8,729 nt of DNA from Candidatus Bathyarchaeota archaeon JdFR-04 (lineage in GTDB: Archaea; Thermoproteota; Bathyarchaeia; Bathyarchaeales; UBA233). Location of the stretch: the NCBI GenBank assembly GCA_002010925.1, contig MTLR01000063.1, positions 236-8,964 of the forward strand, read 5' to 3'. The notes beneath the pieces were generated by a model that did no database searches, was not told the DNA's origin, and saw only the letters and a program-made list of their open reading frames with translations. Positions 1 through 6,716 of this stretch are shown here, piece by piece (position 1 is the first letter of the stretch; each line of letters opens with the position of its first letter). A program made the position numbers and the translations under genes.

Positions 1-113
1 AATAATTTTCCTCCTTCTGGAAGAAAATGCATTGACAGCTCGAAGGCATTATCATTTTTAGATACGGGGCCTTCGCAGTCTGAAATGAAGAGACGTTGGG
101 CTTCCTTTTTCAC
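1..113 (-). CDS. HAD-superfamily protein, N-terminal fragment (COG4030/EhaR-like)
   Basis: The gene runs off the left edge, so only the first 37 codons are present. It starts with GTG at 113-111, two bases after the purD stop. A GAGG SD motif at 126-123 lies nine bases upstream of that GTG, inside the end of purD, which decides the start. The visible peptide contains ISDCEGPVSKNDNAFEL at about residues 10-26, followed by HFLPEGGKL. The Asp-Cys-Glu triad after a hydrophobic strand is in the position of HAD motif I (normally DxD). The SDCEGPxSKNDNAFEL block recalls the archaeal HAD proteins grouped as COG4030, some annotated as EhaR of energy-converting hydrogenase. Those assignments are from memory of the family, not from a search. 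Its physiological substrate is unknown. The tight spacing implies translational coupling with purD. Confidence 0.72.
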   Translation of the reverse strand, partial: MKKEAQRLFISDCEGPVSKNDNAFELSMHFLPEGGKL

Positions 114-115
114 GA

Positions 116-1525
116 TTAATTTCCTCTTAAAAGCTCCATATGCCGAATACTTTTTTCTATGTGTTCCCTGGAGGCAATATCAGTTCGATGCCACAAAGCT
201 CCGCCAGTTATGGCCTTTATCCCCCTCAGCGAAATCTGTCGAGCTTCCTCGATGGTTTCAGCGATTCCAACTGTGCAGACAGCTCGAGATTTAAGCGCAT
301 AGGTTTCACTGTTCCGTTTTTCCATAGAAGCCGGATAGATCCGAATTTTATCACCATATTTCACTGCCAGTTCATAAGCTTGGGTTAGGTCTACCGGAGT
401 TCCTATTTCAGCCTTGTTCACTTTGTCTGGAAAGGCATCCACATATCCGCCGTAGTTGGGTGGGGCCTTATAAGTTACAACAGCGGCCTGTTTTTCCATT
501 TCAATACGAGTTAGATTACCATCCAGTATTTTGTAGCAGATGTCAACGAAGTCATCTTTTAGGACTGGTAATATTGCTTGGATTTCGGGGTCGCCCGGAC
601 GGCTGTTGTTCTCTAAAATTTTTGACTCCTTCCCGGTGTGGATGAAAGCTACATAGAAGGGGATTCCACGTAGGGAGGGATTCCCTGTCGAACCTGCCCA
701 CTGTCGAAAGATACGGTTCACGATTTCGATCTCTTTCTGTCGGTCTCCATCCGTCATGAAAGGAAGTTTTTCGCCTTTATCTTTATAGGCGCCCATTCCA
801 CCAGTGTTTGGTCCCTTGTCACCATCGAAGGCCCTTTTGTAATCTCGGGTTTCTGGAAGAGGCACTAGGTGTTTTCCATCGCAGAATGCTTGAAAGCTTG
901 ATTCTTCACCTTCAATCTTTTCCTCTACTATTACGGCTCCGTGTTTGTAATTAGCCATGAAATGTTCGAAAAGTTGTTCACGGGTGATGAAGTGGTCACC
1001 CCATACACCCACTCCCTTTCCGGCTGCGGGAACATCAGGTTTAACAGCCACTTGATTGTTGAGTTCATCCAGCCATCTAAAAAGCTCTTTACGCACCTCT
1101 TCCACGTTTGAGCAGTCTTTAGGATTGAATATTCGAAAACGAGGGTTAACTTCGGGCGCAAATTTTTCGAAAAGCCTGCGTTGAGCTACTTTGCTTGCTT
1201 CGATAGCGAACTCCTTCGTCGGACAAATCATAGGTATATCTGTTTCAGATTCAATTTTGTCGCGTATTCCTTGAATTATGGGTTTTTCTGGACCGACAAT
1301 GCCAAAGTCTATTTCCCTTTGATATTTTTTAGCGAACCTACAGATTACTTCCACATTTAGATCTGGAATTATAACATGTTTTTCAGCTTTCTCCATATTG
1401 AAGGGATTAGCTTGTTTGTCTGCCACATAAATTTTAACGTGGTAATTTTGGCTCCGTTTAAAAGCGTCTATCATTGCGGTTGCTCTCGCGCTGTAGGAAA
1501 CGACGAGTATACCTACCTTTTCCAT
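116..1525 (-). CDS. purD: Phosphoribosylamine--glycine ligase (GARS)
   Basis: PurD is a cytosolic ATP-grasp enzyme that joins glycine to 5-phosphoribosylamine, the second step of purine synthesis. The 469-residue product has the family layout: an N-terminal glycine/substrate domain (about 1-105), an ATP-grasp core (about 106-330) and a C-terminal domain (about 345-469). Visible landmarks are AAGKGV near residues 167-172 (ATP-binding loop), the signature GPNTGGMGAY at 238-247, and ENNSRPGDPE at 305-314, which carries the metal-binding and catalytic Glu/Asn and replaces the bacterial EFNVRFGDPE. It is somewhat longer than the roughly 430 residues of bacterial PurD, as is common in archaea. It lies 44 bases downstream of purF on the same strand, which fits an operon. 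No clear SD precedes the ATG at 1525. The sequence looks intact, with no frameshift. Confidence 0.96.
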   Translation of the reverse strand: MEKVGILVVSYSARATAMIDAFKRSQNYHVKIYVADKQANPFNMEKAEKHVIIPDLNVEVICRFAKKYQREIDFGIVGPEKPIIQGIRDKIESETDIPMICPTKEFAIEASKVAQRRLFEKFAPEVNPRFRIFNPKDCSNVEEVRKELFRWLDELNNQVAVKPDVPAAGKGVGVWGDHFITREQLFEHFMANYKHGAVIVEEKIEGEESSFQAFCDGKHLVPLPETRDYKRAFDGDKGPNTGGMGAYKDKGEKLPFMTDGDRQKEIEIVNRIFRQWAGSTGNPSLRGIPFYVAFIHTGKESKILENNSRPGDPEIQAILPVLKDDFVDICYKILDGNLTRIEMEKQAAVVTYKAPPNYGGYVDAFPDKVNKAEIGTPVDLTQAYELAVKYGDKIRIYPASMEKRNSETYALKSRAVCTVGIAETIEEARQISLRGIKAITGGALWHRTDIASREHIEKSIRHMELLRGN

Positions 1526-1569
1526 GAAAGTTCACATTGAAGAGTTATGGATTGGGAAAACTTAAAAGG

Positions 1570-3081
1570 TTATTTTATAGCCGCATTTTCAAGCAGTTCC
1601 GGAATCTCATAGAGTCTCCCTGTTTCCTTTTCCCCTTCTTGGAACCGCTTCCACATCTCGTCAGCTATTCGCTGAGCCATGGGGGTAGGGTACTTCCTTG
1701 TTAGACAGCCTAAGCACAGCTCGTTTCGGTGATAGCCAGTGGCTTTAATGAAACCTTTCAAGCTTTGGTAATTTACGCTGTCCGCACCTATTATTTTGGC
1801 TATCTCCTCCTCGTCATAGTTTGCACCTATGAGCTCGCCGTATGTAGCCATGTTAATTCCATAAAAGCATGGACCAATTATCCGCGGGAAAGTCACGAAA
1901 AGGTGAACTTTTTTAGCTCCCATTTTTCGAAGCTTTTCTACAACCACCTTGGTCGTGTCGCCGCGGACTATACTGTCTTCGGTTATTATAACACGTTTTC
2001 CTCGGATTTTGGAAGCTATGAAATTTATTTTTTTGTCTATTGTTGACTGTCGTTCTTTTGATAGAAGTATGAAGGCGCGTTCTGTCACATACCGATGTCT
2101 TCTTGAGGCGCGTTCCCATTTCAAACCAGTTGCTTCATGCACTCCTAAAGCTGAGTCATCTCCTGTTTCAGGGATAGAGATAATTAGGTCTGCATCTTGA
2201 ACTATCTCTGGATTTTCTTCGGCAAGATTTCTTCCGAATTGCTCGCGGATCTCGTAAACGTATTTTTTCCCGAGTTTTGAGTCAGGTCTGGCAAAATAGG
2301 CGAACTCAAAGGCACAAAAAGCTTTTTTCCCCATGTTCACAAGTTTTTCTCTTTCAAGGCTTCGCTTGGTTACTTTTACGAGTTCGCCGGGTTCTATCTC
2401 GAATTGAAATTTCAAGGCGTTTATATCAAAGCCTACTGTTTCCGATGAAAAGGCAAGGATTTTGGTTTTTTGGTCCTTTCCAGCACAAAGAGGTCGTATC
2501 CCATAGGGATCTTTGAAGGCGAAAAATTCACCTTTTTGGGTGATCCCAGCTACGGAGAAAGCGCCGTCAATTTCTTTCATACAGCGTTTTACAGCTTCTG
2601 TTAAGCTTCCGGTCTTCAGATTTTCTACTAAAAGCTTATGAGATATTAGATCAGCATCACATTCATATTCAAATCGTGGAAATTCTTTTTGAATTTCTCT
2701 TTTTAGCTGGAGAGTGTTCACCACGTTTCCGTTAAAAGATATTGCTATTTTTCGCCCATTTTTCTTTGCTATAACGGGCTGGGTCCCTTTCATTAGGGCT
2801 TTCTCATCAGTTTTACCTGAAGTTGTGTATCGAACATTGGCTATTCCTATGCTTCCAGGTAGACGTTTAAGCCACTCGTGAGTAGCCCTAGTTTTGATCC
2901 TTGGAACTAGGTCCAAGCTTTTGTAAGAGTAAAATTTTCCGTCGAAGGTTACGAAACCGTGGGACTGGTGTCCACGATGGTTTTGGGCTCGGAGCCCCCA
3001 GTAGAGAAGTGGAAACACAGGTTGCCCTCGCAGGTTTGCCGCCGCGAAGACCCCGCAGTCAATTTTTAAATATTCTTTCAT
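1570..3081 (-). CDS. purF: Amidophosphoribosyltransferase, divergent archaeal type
   Basis: PurF commits PRPP to purine synthesis by transferring glutamine-derived ammonia to make phosphoribosylamine, the substrate path that feeds PurD next door. The 503-residue protein has an N-terminal Ntn glutaminase domain (about 9-240) and a phosphoribosyltransferase domain (about 250-470). Cys9 in the CGVF motif would be the nucleophile after removal of an eight-residue propeptide. VRYTTSG (83-89) and SFNGNVVN (115-122) match the glutamine-site loops, and VIITEDSIVRGDTT (364-377) is the PRPP loop. Cys256, Cys405, Cys456 and Cys459 sit where the Bacillus-type enzyme binds a [4Fe-4S] cluster. The usual QHRGQES segment reads NHRGHQSHG, and the PRPP-side loop PDSG reads PETGDDSA, so this is a diverged branch. 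The ATG at 3081 has no SD. Confidence 0.94.
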   Translation of the reverse strand: MKEYLKIDCGVFAAANLRGQPVFPLLYWGLRAQNHRGHQSHGFVTFDGKFYSYKSLDLVPRIKTRATHEWLKRLPGSIGIANVRYTTSGKTDEKALMKGTQPVIAKKNGRKIAISFNGNVVNTLQLKREIQKEFPRFEYECDADLISHKLLVENLKTGSLTEAVKRCMKEIDGAFSVAGITQKGEFFAFKDPYGIRPLCAGKDQKTKILAFSSETVGFDINALKFQFEIEPGELVKVTKRSLEREKLVNMGKKAFCAFEFAYFARPDSKLGKKYVYEIREQFGRNLAEENPEIVQDADLIISIPETGDDSALGVHEATGLKWERASRRHRYVTERAFILLSKERQSTIDKKINFIASKIRGKRVIITEDSIVRGDTTKVVVEKLRKMGAKKVHLFVTFPRIIGPCFYGINMATYGELIGANYDEEEIAKIIGADSVNYQSLKGFIKATGYHRNELCLGCLTRKYPTPMAQRIADEMWKRFQEGEKETGRLYEIPELLENAAIK

Positions 3082-3180
3082 ATCTTAGTGAATATTTAAT
3101 GCTTACTTATCTAGTTTTTACACACATTTGTGTCAAAAACAATTATGTAGGTAGATTCAAATAACTGACGGAAGACCCTC
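3082..3180 (-). promoter_or_regulatory. purF upstream spacer with dyad and oligo-T run
   Basis: This 99-base AT-rich gap separates the DHH gene from purF. On the minus strand it holds TTTTT at 3139-3135, about 40 bases past the DHH stop, which could act as an archaeal oligo-T terminator. It also holds the inverted repeat ACACA-TT-TGTGT (3122-3133), flanked by T4/A4 that extend the symmetry to 3116-3139 with two mismatched pairs. The dyad lies 35-58 bases before the purF ATG, a plausible operator position. No convincing TATA box was found at the expected distance, so an independent purF promoter is possible but not shown. Confidence 0.3.
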
Positions 3181-4377
3181 TCATGCATTCCTTTCTAAAG
3201 GCTTAATAAAACTCTCACAGACTCTTTCAGCTTCCTCAATTAGTGTTTCCTTCTTTTCTATGGGAAGTACCACGTTCGCAGCGTATTGATGCCCATCTGC
3301 AATTCCAAAACCTGTAGAAGCCCTTAACAAAAGCTCAACAGCACCCAAAGCTTTACCAGTTTTTATTGAGGCCTGTAGTGGTTTGGGCACACGCACCGAA
3401 GCTTTTGCAAACTTCTCCTTAAGTTTTCCCCATCCCGGAATCTCCTGCGGAACATCCACAAAGCCAAAAAGATACTTGTAGGGCTTCACAAGCCGCCGCT
3501 GGTAGGAGAGGAAGGAACAAAACTGCCCTATTACTTTTGTTCCCATACTTCGATAAGCGTCGCCAACGTCGAACCATTGAACATGCCCAGTTTCCTTTAG
3601 CCCCTCTCTGTAAAGTTTAGCTAAAACCCTTCTATTAACCGTCTTACGCCTCTCTTCTAAAGCTTCCACCTTCGCCTTAACTTCGTTAATTCCACCTTCT
3701 AAACAAGTTTTCACACCGAGAGTTGGTCCTCCTTCGTAGTAACCAACGGCGCCTAAAACCTGGAGCATAGAGAAAAGCCGATCTATGCGGGTTTGGAACT
3801 TCACTATCTCGAAACTTTTTCCCTTGGGCTGGAGCAAACCGTTTTTCAGGGCTTCCTCAAGCACAGTTTTGTTTAAGCTTTGAAAGCCCTCCGGTATTTC
3901 GCAACTTCCAACAAGGGCTAGTGGAGCAAGTTCGATGTTTTGTGGGTTTAATGTTTGAGCGAAAAGGTAACAACAGGTAGCTCCGGAAAAATCGGTTTCA
4001 CCCTTAAAACCATAATGTTCTAAGTTTAAATCGAAAACCTTCGGGTCTGAAGCTGGCTTAGGGTCGTGATGGTCAAGGATTATTGTTAGGTTTCGATTTT
4101 GATTGGCTTCAGAGATAGAGTCGGCGTGAGCTGAGCCTATATCCACGTAAAAAATTATCTGTTCAGCCTTCGAATGCAAATCTGTAACTACTTCTGAGTA
4201 AAGCTTCTCGAGACAAAACATACGAGTCTGATAACCCTCACGTTCCAGAGCAGCCTTGGTGATAGCCGCTGAGCAAAGCCCATCAGCATCGTCATGAAAA
4301 ATTATGAGAACCCCTTTACTCGAAAAAATCTTTAGGGATTGTATGGCTTCTTGAACTCGGATTTTAAACATTTCCAT
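3181..4377 (-). CDS. DHH-family phosphoesterase, archaeal RecJ-like
   Basis: DHH proteins are metal-dependent (usually Mn2+) phosphoesterases; archaeal RecJ-like members act as nucleases or hydrolyse small phosphodiester substrates. Numbering from an in-frame ATG at 4422, motif I is FHDDADG (42-48), motif II VDIG with Asp94, motif III DHH (117-119), and motif IV GSCE (172-175), where Glu replaces the usual Asp. A DHHA1-type C-terminal domain ends in ADGHQYAA (375-382) in place of the common GGGHxxAA substrate loop. I place the start at the ATG at 4377 because the extra 15 residues from 4422 are Arg-rich and unlike the family, and a GGAG lies at 4394-4391, although its 13-base spacing is long. 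It lies upstream of purF on the same strand. Its substrate (DNA, RNA or a nucleotide) cannot be told from sequence alone. Confidence 0.85.
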   Translation of the reverse strand: MEMFKIRVQEAIQSLKIFSSKGVLIIFHDDADGLCSAAITKAALEREGYQTRMFCLEKLYSEVVTDLHSKAEQIIFYVDIGSAHADSISEANQNRNLTIILDHHDPKPASDPKVFDLNLEHYGFKGETDFSGATCCYLFAQTLNPQNIELAPLALVGSCEIPEGFQSLNKTVLEEALKNGLLQPKGKSFEIVKFQTRIDRLFSMLQVLGAVGYYEGGPTLGVKTCLEGGINEVKAKVEALEERRKTVNRRVLAKLYREGLKETGHVQWFDVGDAYRSMGTKVIGQFCSFLSYQRRLVKPYKYLFGFVDVPQEIPGWGKLKEKFAKASVRVPKPLQASIKTGKALGAVELLLRASTGFGIADGHQYAANVVLPIEKKETLIEEAERVCESFIKPLERNA

Positions 4378-4441
4378 TAATATCCATCTTCTCCGGTTCC
4401 TTCCACAACCAACACTAAACATGAAATGAGGCTAAATAGAT

Positions 4442-4564
4442 TTACATAAAACTTCTTTTATCCTTTTGAAGTTCCCTCAACGATTTTTCCATCGAGTCAT
4501 TTAACAGTCTTGCAGAAAGAGGTAACTGTATGTTAAAATTAGATAGGTTAGAACCCTCCTTCAA
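4442..4564 (-). other. Spacer with orphan Shine-Dalgarno and possible 40-codon ORF
   Basis: Immediately after the regulator stop the minus strand reads AAGGAGGGT, with GGAGG at 4559-4555, as strong an SD as any in the window. No ATG, GTG or TTG follows within the next 50 bases. One open frame does span the spacer: it begins with a TTG (4564-4562) that overlaps the regulator stop, lies before the SD rather than after it, and runs 40 codons to a TAA at 4444-4442. An internal ATG at 4492 would give a 16-residue peptide ending KDKRSFM. I recognise no family. It may be a small gene with a non-standard start, a decayed gene, or chance. Confidence 0.18.
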
Positions 4565-5064
4565 TATAGAGTTATGCTTTTTGTTCCCGGAATTCTTCTT
4601 AATTCCTCGATGAGAATTGATGGGATTTTGCCTTCGATTATTAGTATTAGCTTTGGCTCCGGGCTTAAGTCAGGATCTTCGGCCAATGCTTGTCGAATGC
4701 TTAGTCCCTTATCTGAAATTACTTTTGTAACTTTGGCGATTATGCCAGTTTCACGAGCATTTTCTGGAACAAAGATTATCACGTTTAGGTTAAGTTCTCG
4801 TGCAACTTCTTGGAGTAGGCATGTTTGTCGAAGTTTTGTGTAGATTTTTTTCAATTCCTTATTTGAGAGTATGGTTTTGACAGTACTGTCCACGGCTCTA
4901 CGGTCTATTCCTACTGCTTTGGCTATTTGTGTGTGAGGAATTTCTATTCCATCACTCACTATTCTTCCATCTTCTCTCACTTGGAGACCTCTTTCAAATA
5001 GAAGTTTCGCAACTTTCATTTGGGCTGGAAACTCCTCAAAATAGTTTTTTATCTTGCGCCACAT
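4561..5064 (-). CDS. TrpY-like HTH-ACT transcriptional regulator
   Basis: This 167-residue protein has an N-terminal helix-turn-helix region (about 10-75, with the core IPHTQIAKAVGIDRRAVDST at 42-61) and a C-terminal ACT domain (about 93-167, beginning LNVIIFVPENARETGIIAKV and ending in a short beta strand, TKSITLY). ACT domains bind amino acids, so it should be a ligand-responsive DNA-binding protein. HTH plus ACT, a position divergent from trpB2, and TGTACA-like dyads between them together match TrpY of Methanothermobacter thermautotrophicus, which represses trpY, the trp operon and trpB2. That match is inference from architecture and context. The ATG at 5064 has a GGTGA motif six bases upstream (5075-5071). 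A minus-strand TATA-like TATTTTTATA lies at about 5093-5084, so the leader must be very short. Tryptophan as ligand is likely but unproven. Confidence 0.82.
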   Translation of the reverse strand: MWRKIKNYFEEFPAQMKVAKLLFERGLQVREDGRIVSDGIEIPHTQIAKAVGIDRRAVDSTVKTILSNKELKKIYTKLRQTCLLQEVARELNLNVIIFVPENARETGIIAKVTKVISDKGLSIRQALAEDPDLSPEPKLILIIEGKIPSILIEELRRIPGTKSITLY

Positions 5065-5080
5065 AAAGCTTCACCGTCAA

Positions 5081-5096
5081 TGTATAAAAATATACA
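5081..5096. promoter_or_regulatory. TRP-box-like operator overlapping regulator TATA box
   Basis: A perfect inverted repeat, TGTATA-AAAA-TATACA, has six-base arms and a four-base spacer. On the minus strand it coincides with the best TATA-like sequence for the regulator gene, about 24 bases before its ATG, so a bound repressor would block TBP there. The arms resemble the TGTACA box of Methanothermobacter TrpY with one base changed. Autorepression is inferred; the symmetry itself is directly visible. Confidence 0.55.
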
Positions 5097-5111
5097 ATAA
5101 TGTTTATTAAT

Positions 5112-5127
5112 GTGTGCTAACGTATAC
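5112..5127. promoter_or_regulatory. Second TRP-box-like site, trpB2 side
   Basis: GTGTGC-TAAC-GTATAC has the same 6-4-6 geometry as the upstream dyad. The right arm is a perfect hexamer palindrome and the left arm is imperfect. The centres of the two dyads are 31 bases apart, close to three helical turns, so proteins bound at both would lie on the same face of the DNA. It sits just upstream of TTTACTTTAAAG (5131-5142), the likeliest TATA-like element for trpB2, which would start transcription near 5164 and leave a leader of about 25 bases. Confidence 0.4.
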
Positions 5128-5188
5128 TTATTTACTTTAAAGGGCAAATCTTTAGCCTCGTAGCATAAACACTATAGAGAGTGAAGGA

Positions 5189-6580
5189 ATGTTCCTTAAA
5201 AAACTGTTGTTAAACGAGGAAGAAATACCTAAAAAATGGTATAACATACTGCCCGATCTGCCGGAACAACTACCGCCACCAATCAATCCCCAAACGAGAG
5301 AGCCAATCAAACCTGAACAGCTGGAGCCTCTCTTCGCAAAAGAATTGATAATGCAAGAAATGAGCAACGAACGCTGGATAGATATACCTAACGAAGTACG
5401 TGAGGTCTATCGAATGTGGAGACCAACGCCTCTTTATCGAGCGACGGGTCTAGAACGAGCCCTCAAAACACCAGCGAAAATCTACTACAAATATGAGGGG
5501 GTAAGTCCTCCTGGAAGCCACAAACCTAACACTGCGGTCGCCCAAGCCTATTATAACATGAAGGAGGGAACCGAGAGACTAACAACCGAAACTGGAGCTG
5601 GACAATGGGGGTCCGCCTTAGCTTTTGCCTGCGCCATGTTCAGCCTAAAAATAACAGTTTACATGGTGAAAATAAGCTATAACCAAAAGCCATACAGAAA
5701 GGTCTTAATGGAAAGCTGGGGCGCTGAGGTCATACCAAGTCCAAGCGAAAGGACCGAAAGCGGGAGAAAAATGCTCGAAAACTTCCCGAACAGTTCTGGA
5801 AGTCTTGGAATCGCCATAAGCGAAGCCATAGAAGACGCTGTAAAAAACGAAAAGACCAAATACTCCCTTGGAAGTGTCCTAAACCACGTTTTGATGCACC
5901 AAACCATAATAGGATTAGAAGCAAAAAAACAGCTTGAACAAGTCGACGAATATCCAGACACAATAATAGGATGCATCGGTGGAGGGAGTAGCTTCTCCGG
6001 AATCTTCTGGCCTTACTACTACGATAAGGTTTCGGGAAAAGCACCTAAAGAAACAAAGCTCATCGCTGTCGAGTCTACAGCTTGCCCTTCTGTGACTAAA
6101 GGTTACTATGTTTATGACCATGGGGACACAGCTAGGCTGACTCCAATGTTGAAGATGCACACTTTAGGGCACACGTTTGTGCCGCCTCCAATTCATGCTG
6201 GCGGCCTGCGCTATCATGGGATGGCACCCACTCTCTGTCTTTTAAATAAGCATGGGATGGTAGAAGCAAGAGCTTACAACCAGATTGACGTTTTCAACGC
6301 AGCGGCCTTATTCACACGAGTGGAAGGAATAGTTCCCGCTCCAGAGCCAGCCCATGCAATAAAAGCTGTTATAGACGAAGCTCTTAGATGTAAAAGAAAA
6401 GACGAAGAGAAGACTTTGCTATTTCTGCTCTGTGGTCACGGATATTTTGACATGAAAGCCTACGAAGACTATTTCAACGGAAAACTTAAGCCCTACAACT
6501 ACCCCAAAGAAAAAGTTGACAAATGCATACAAAAACTCACGGAGCTCTATCCTTGGCTAAAAAATGAAATAACTCCTTAA
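5189..6580 (+). CDS. trpB2: Tryptophan synthase beta subunit, TrpB2 class
   Basis: This is a PLP enzyme that condenses a serine-type donor with indole to make tryptophan. TrpB2 enzymes work without tight TrpA binding, and some archaeal ones prefer O-phosphoserine. The 463 residues carry the PLP lysine K112 in GSHKPNTA (109-116), ETGAGQWG (134-141) with the catalytic-loop Glu134 (TrpB1 has ETGAGQHG), and the phosphate-binding loop GGGSS (264-268). The N-terminal stretch [19 protein letters not shown] (13-31) is typical of TrpB2 and supports the ATG at 5189. AAGGA abuts that ATG and is too close to be a normal SD. It is divergent from a TrpY-like regulator, with no trpA or other trp gene visible. 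A T5 run (6589-6593) follows the stop. The gene looks complete and functional. Confidence 0.95.
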   Translation: MFLKKLLLNEEEIPKKWYNILPDLPEQLPPPINPQTREPIKPEQLEPLFAKELIMQEMSNERWIDIPNEVREVYRMWRPTPLYRATGLERALKTPAKIYYKYEGVSPPGSHKPNTAVAQAYYNMKEGTERLTTETGAGQWGSALAFACAMFSLKITVYMVKISYNQKPYRKVLMESWGAEVIPSPSERTESGRKMLENFPNSSGSLGIAISEAIEDAVKNEKTKYSLGSVLNHVLMHQTIIGLEAKKQLEQVDEYPDTIIGCIGGGSSFSGIFWPYYYDKVSGKAPKETKLIAVESTACPSVTKGYYVYDHGDTARLTPMLKMHTLGHTFVPPPIHAGGLRYHGMAPTLCLLNKHGMVEARAYNQIDVFNAAALFTRVEGIVPAPEPAHAIKAVIDEALRCKRKDEEKTLLFLLCGHGYFDMKAYEDYFNGKLKPYNYPKEKVDKCIQKLTELYPWLKNEITP

Positions 6581-6588
6581 ACCCTATC

Positions 6589-6593
6589 TTTTT
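6589..6593 (+). terminator. Possible oligo-T terminator after trpB2
   Basis: Five T residues begin eight bases after the trpB2 stop, without a hairpin. Archaeal RNA polymerase can terminate at such runs. The run is short, so readthrough into mtrH cannot be excluded. Confidence 0.3.
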
Positions 6594-6627
6594 AACGAAG
6601 TTTCCAGTCTCGAAAAAATAGTAGGTA

Positions 6628-6701
6628 TTTTAAAATATAGAAATCACAACTTTCAAAAATCCAGCATAGTTACTACTAGTAAGAGATAGCACCCATAGTT
6701 A
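6628..6701 (+). promoter_or_regulatory. mtrH promoter and structured leader
   Basis: TTTTAAAATATA (6628-6639) is the best TATA-like box in the trpB2-mtrH spacer. It predicts a start site near 6660 and a leader of about 57 bases. In that leader lie a perfect dyad, TTACTA-C-TAGTAA (6670-6682), and an 8-base direct repeat, CATAGTTA (6665-6672 and 6694-6701), the first copy overlapping the dyad. These elements look like binding sites for a regulator downstream of the start site, but no protein can be assigned. An SD, GAGG, at 6706-6709 lies seven bases before the mtrH ATG. Confidence 0.4.
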
Positions 6702-6716
6702 AAAAGAGGAATCCGA

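Noticed and set aside
1507..1512. GTATAC near the purD start as another TRP-box-like site
   Set aside because: It lies inside purD codons for the conserved N-terminal VGILV strand and has no partner arm, so coding constraint explains it.
4378..4422. ATG at 4422 as the DHH protein start
   Set aside because: It would add 15 Arg-rich residues unlike the family, with no SD before it; the ATG at 4377 fits better, though this is not certain.
4423..4560. tRNA or C/D-box RNA in the regulator-DHH spacer
   Set aside because: No T-arm GGTTCGA-like motif, cloverleaf, or paired RTGATGA/CTGA boxes could be found.
5677..6160. Overlapping minus-strand open frames opposite trpB2, and similar ones opposite purD, purF and mtrH
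   Set aside because: They are antisense shadows of strongly supported genes, with no recognisable domains and low-complexity Ser/Phe/Leu-rich products.
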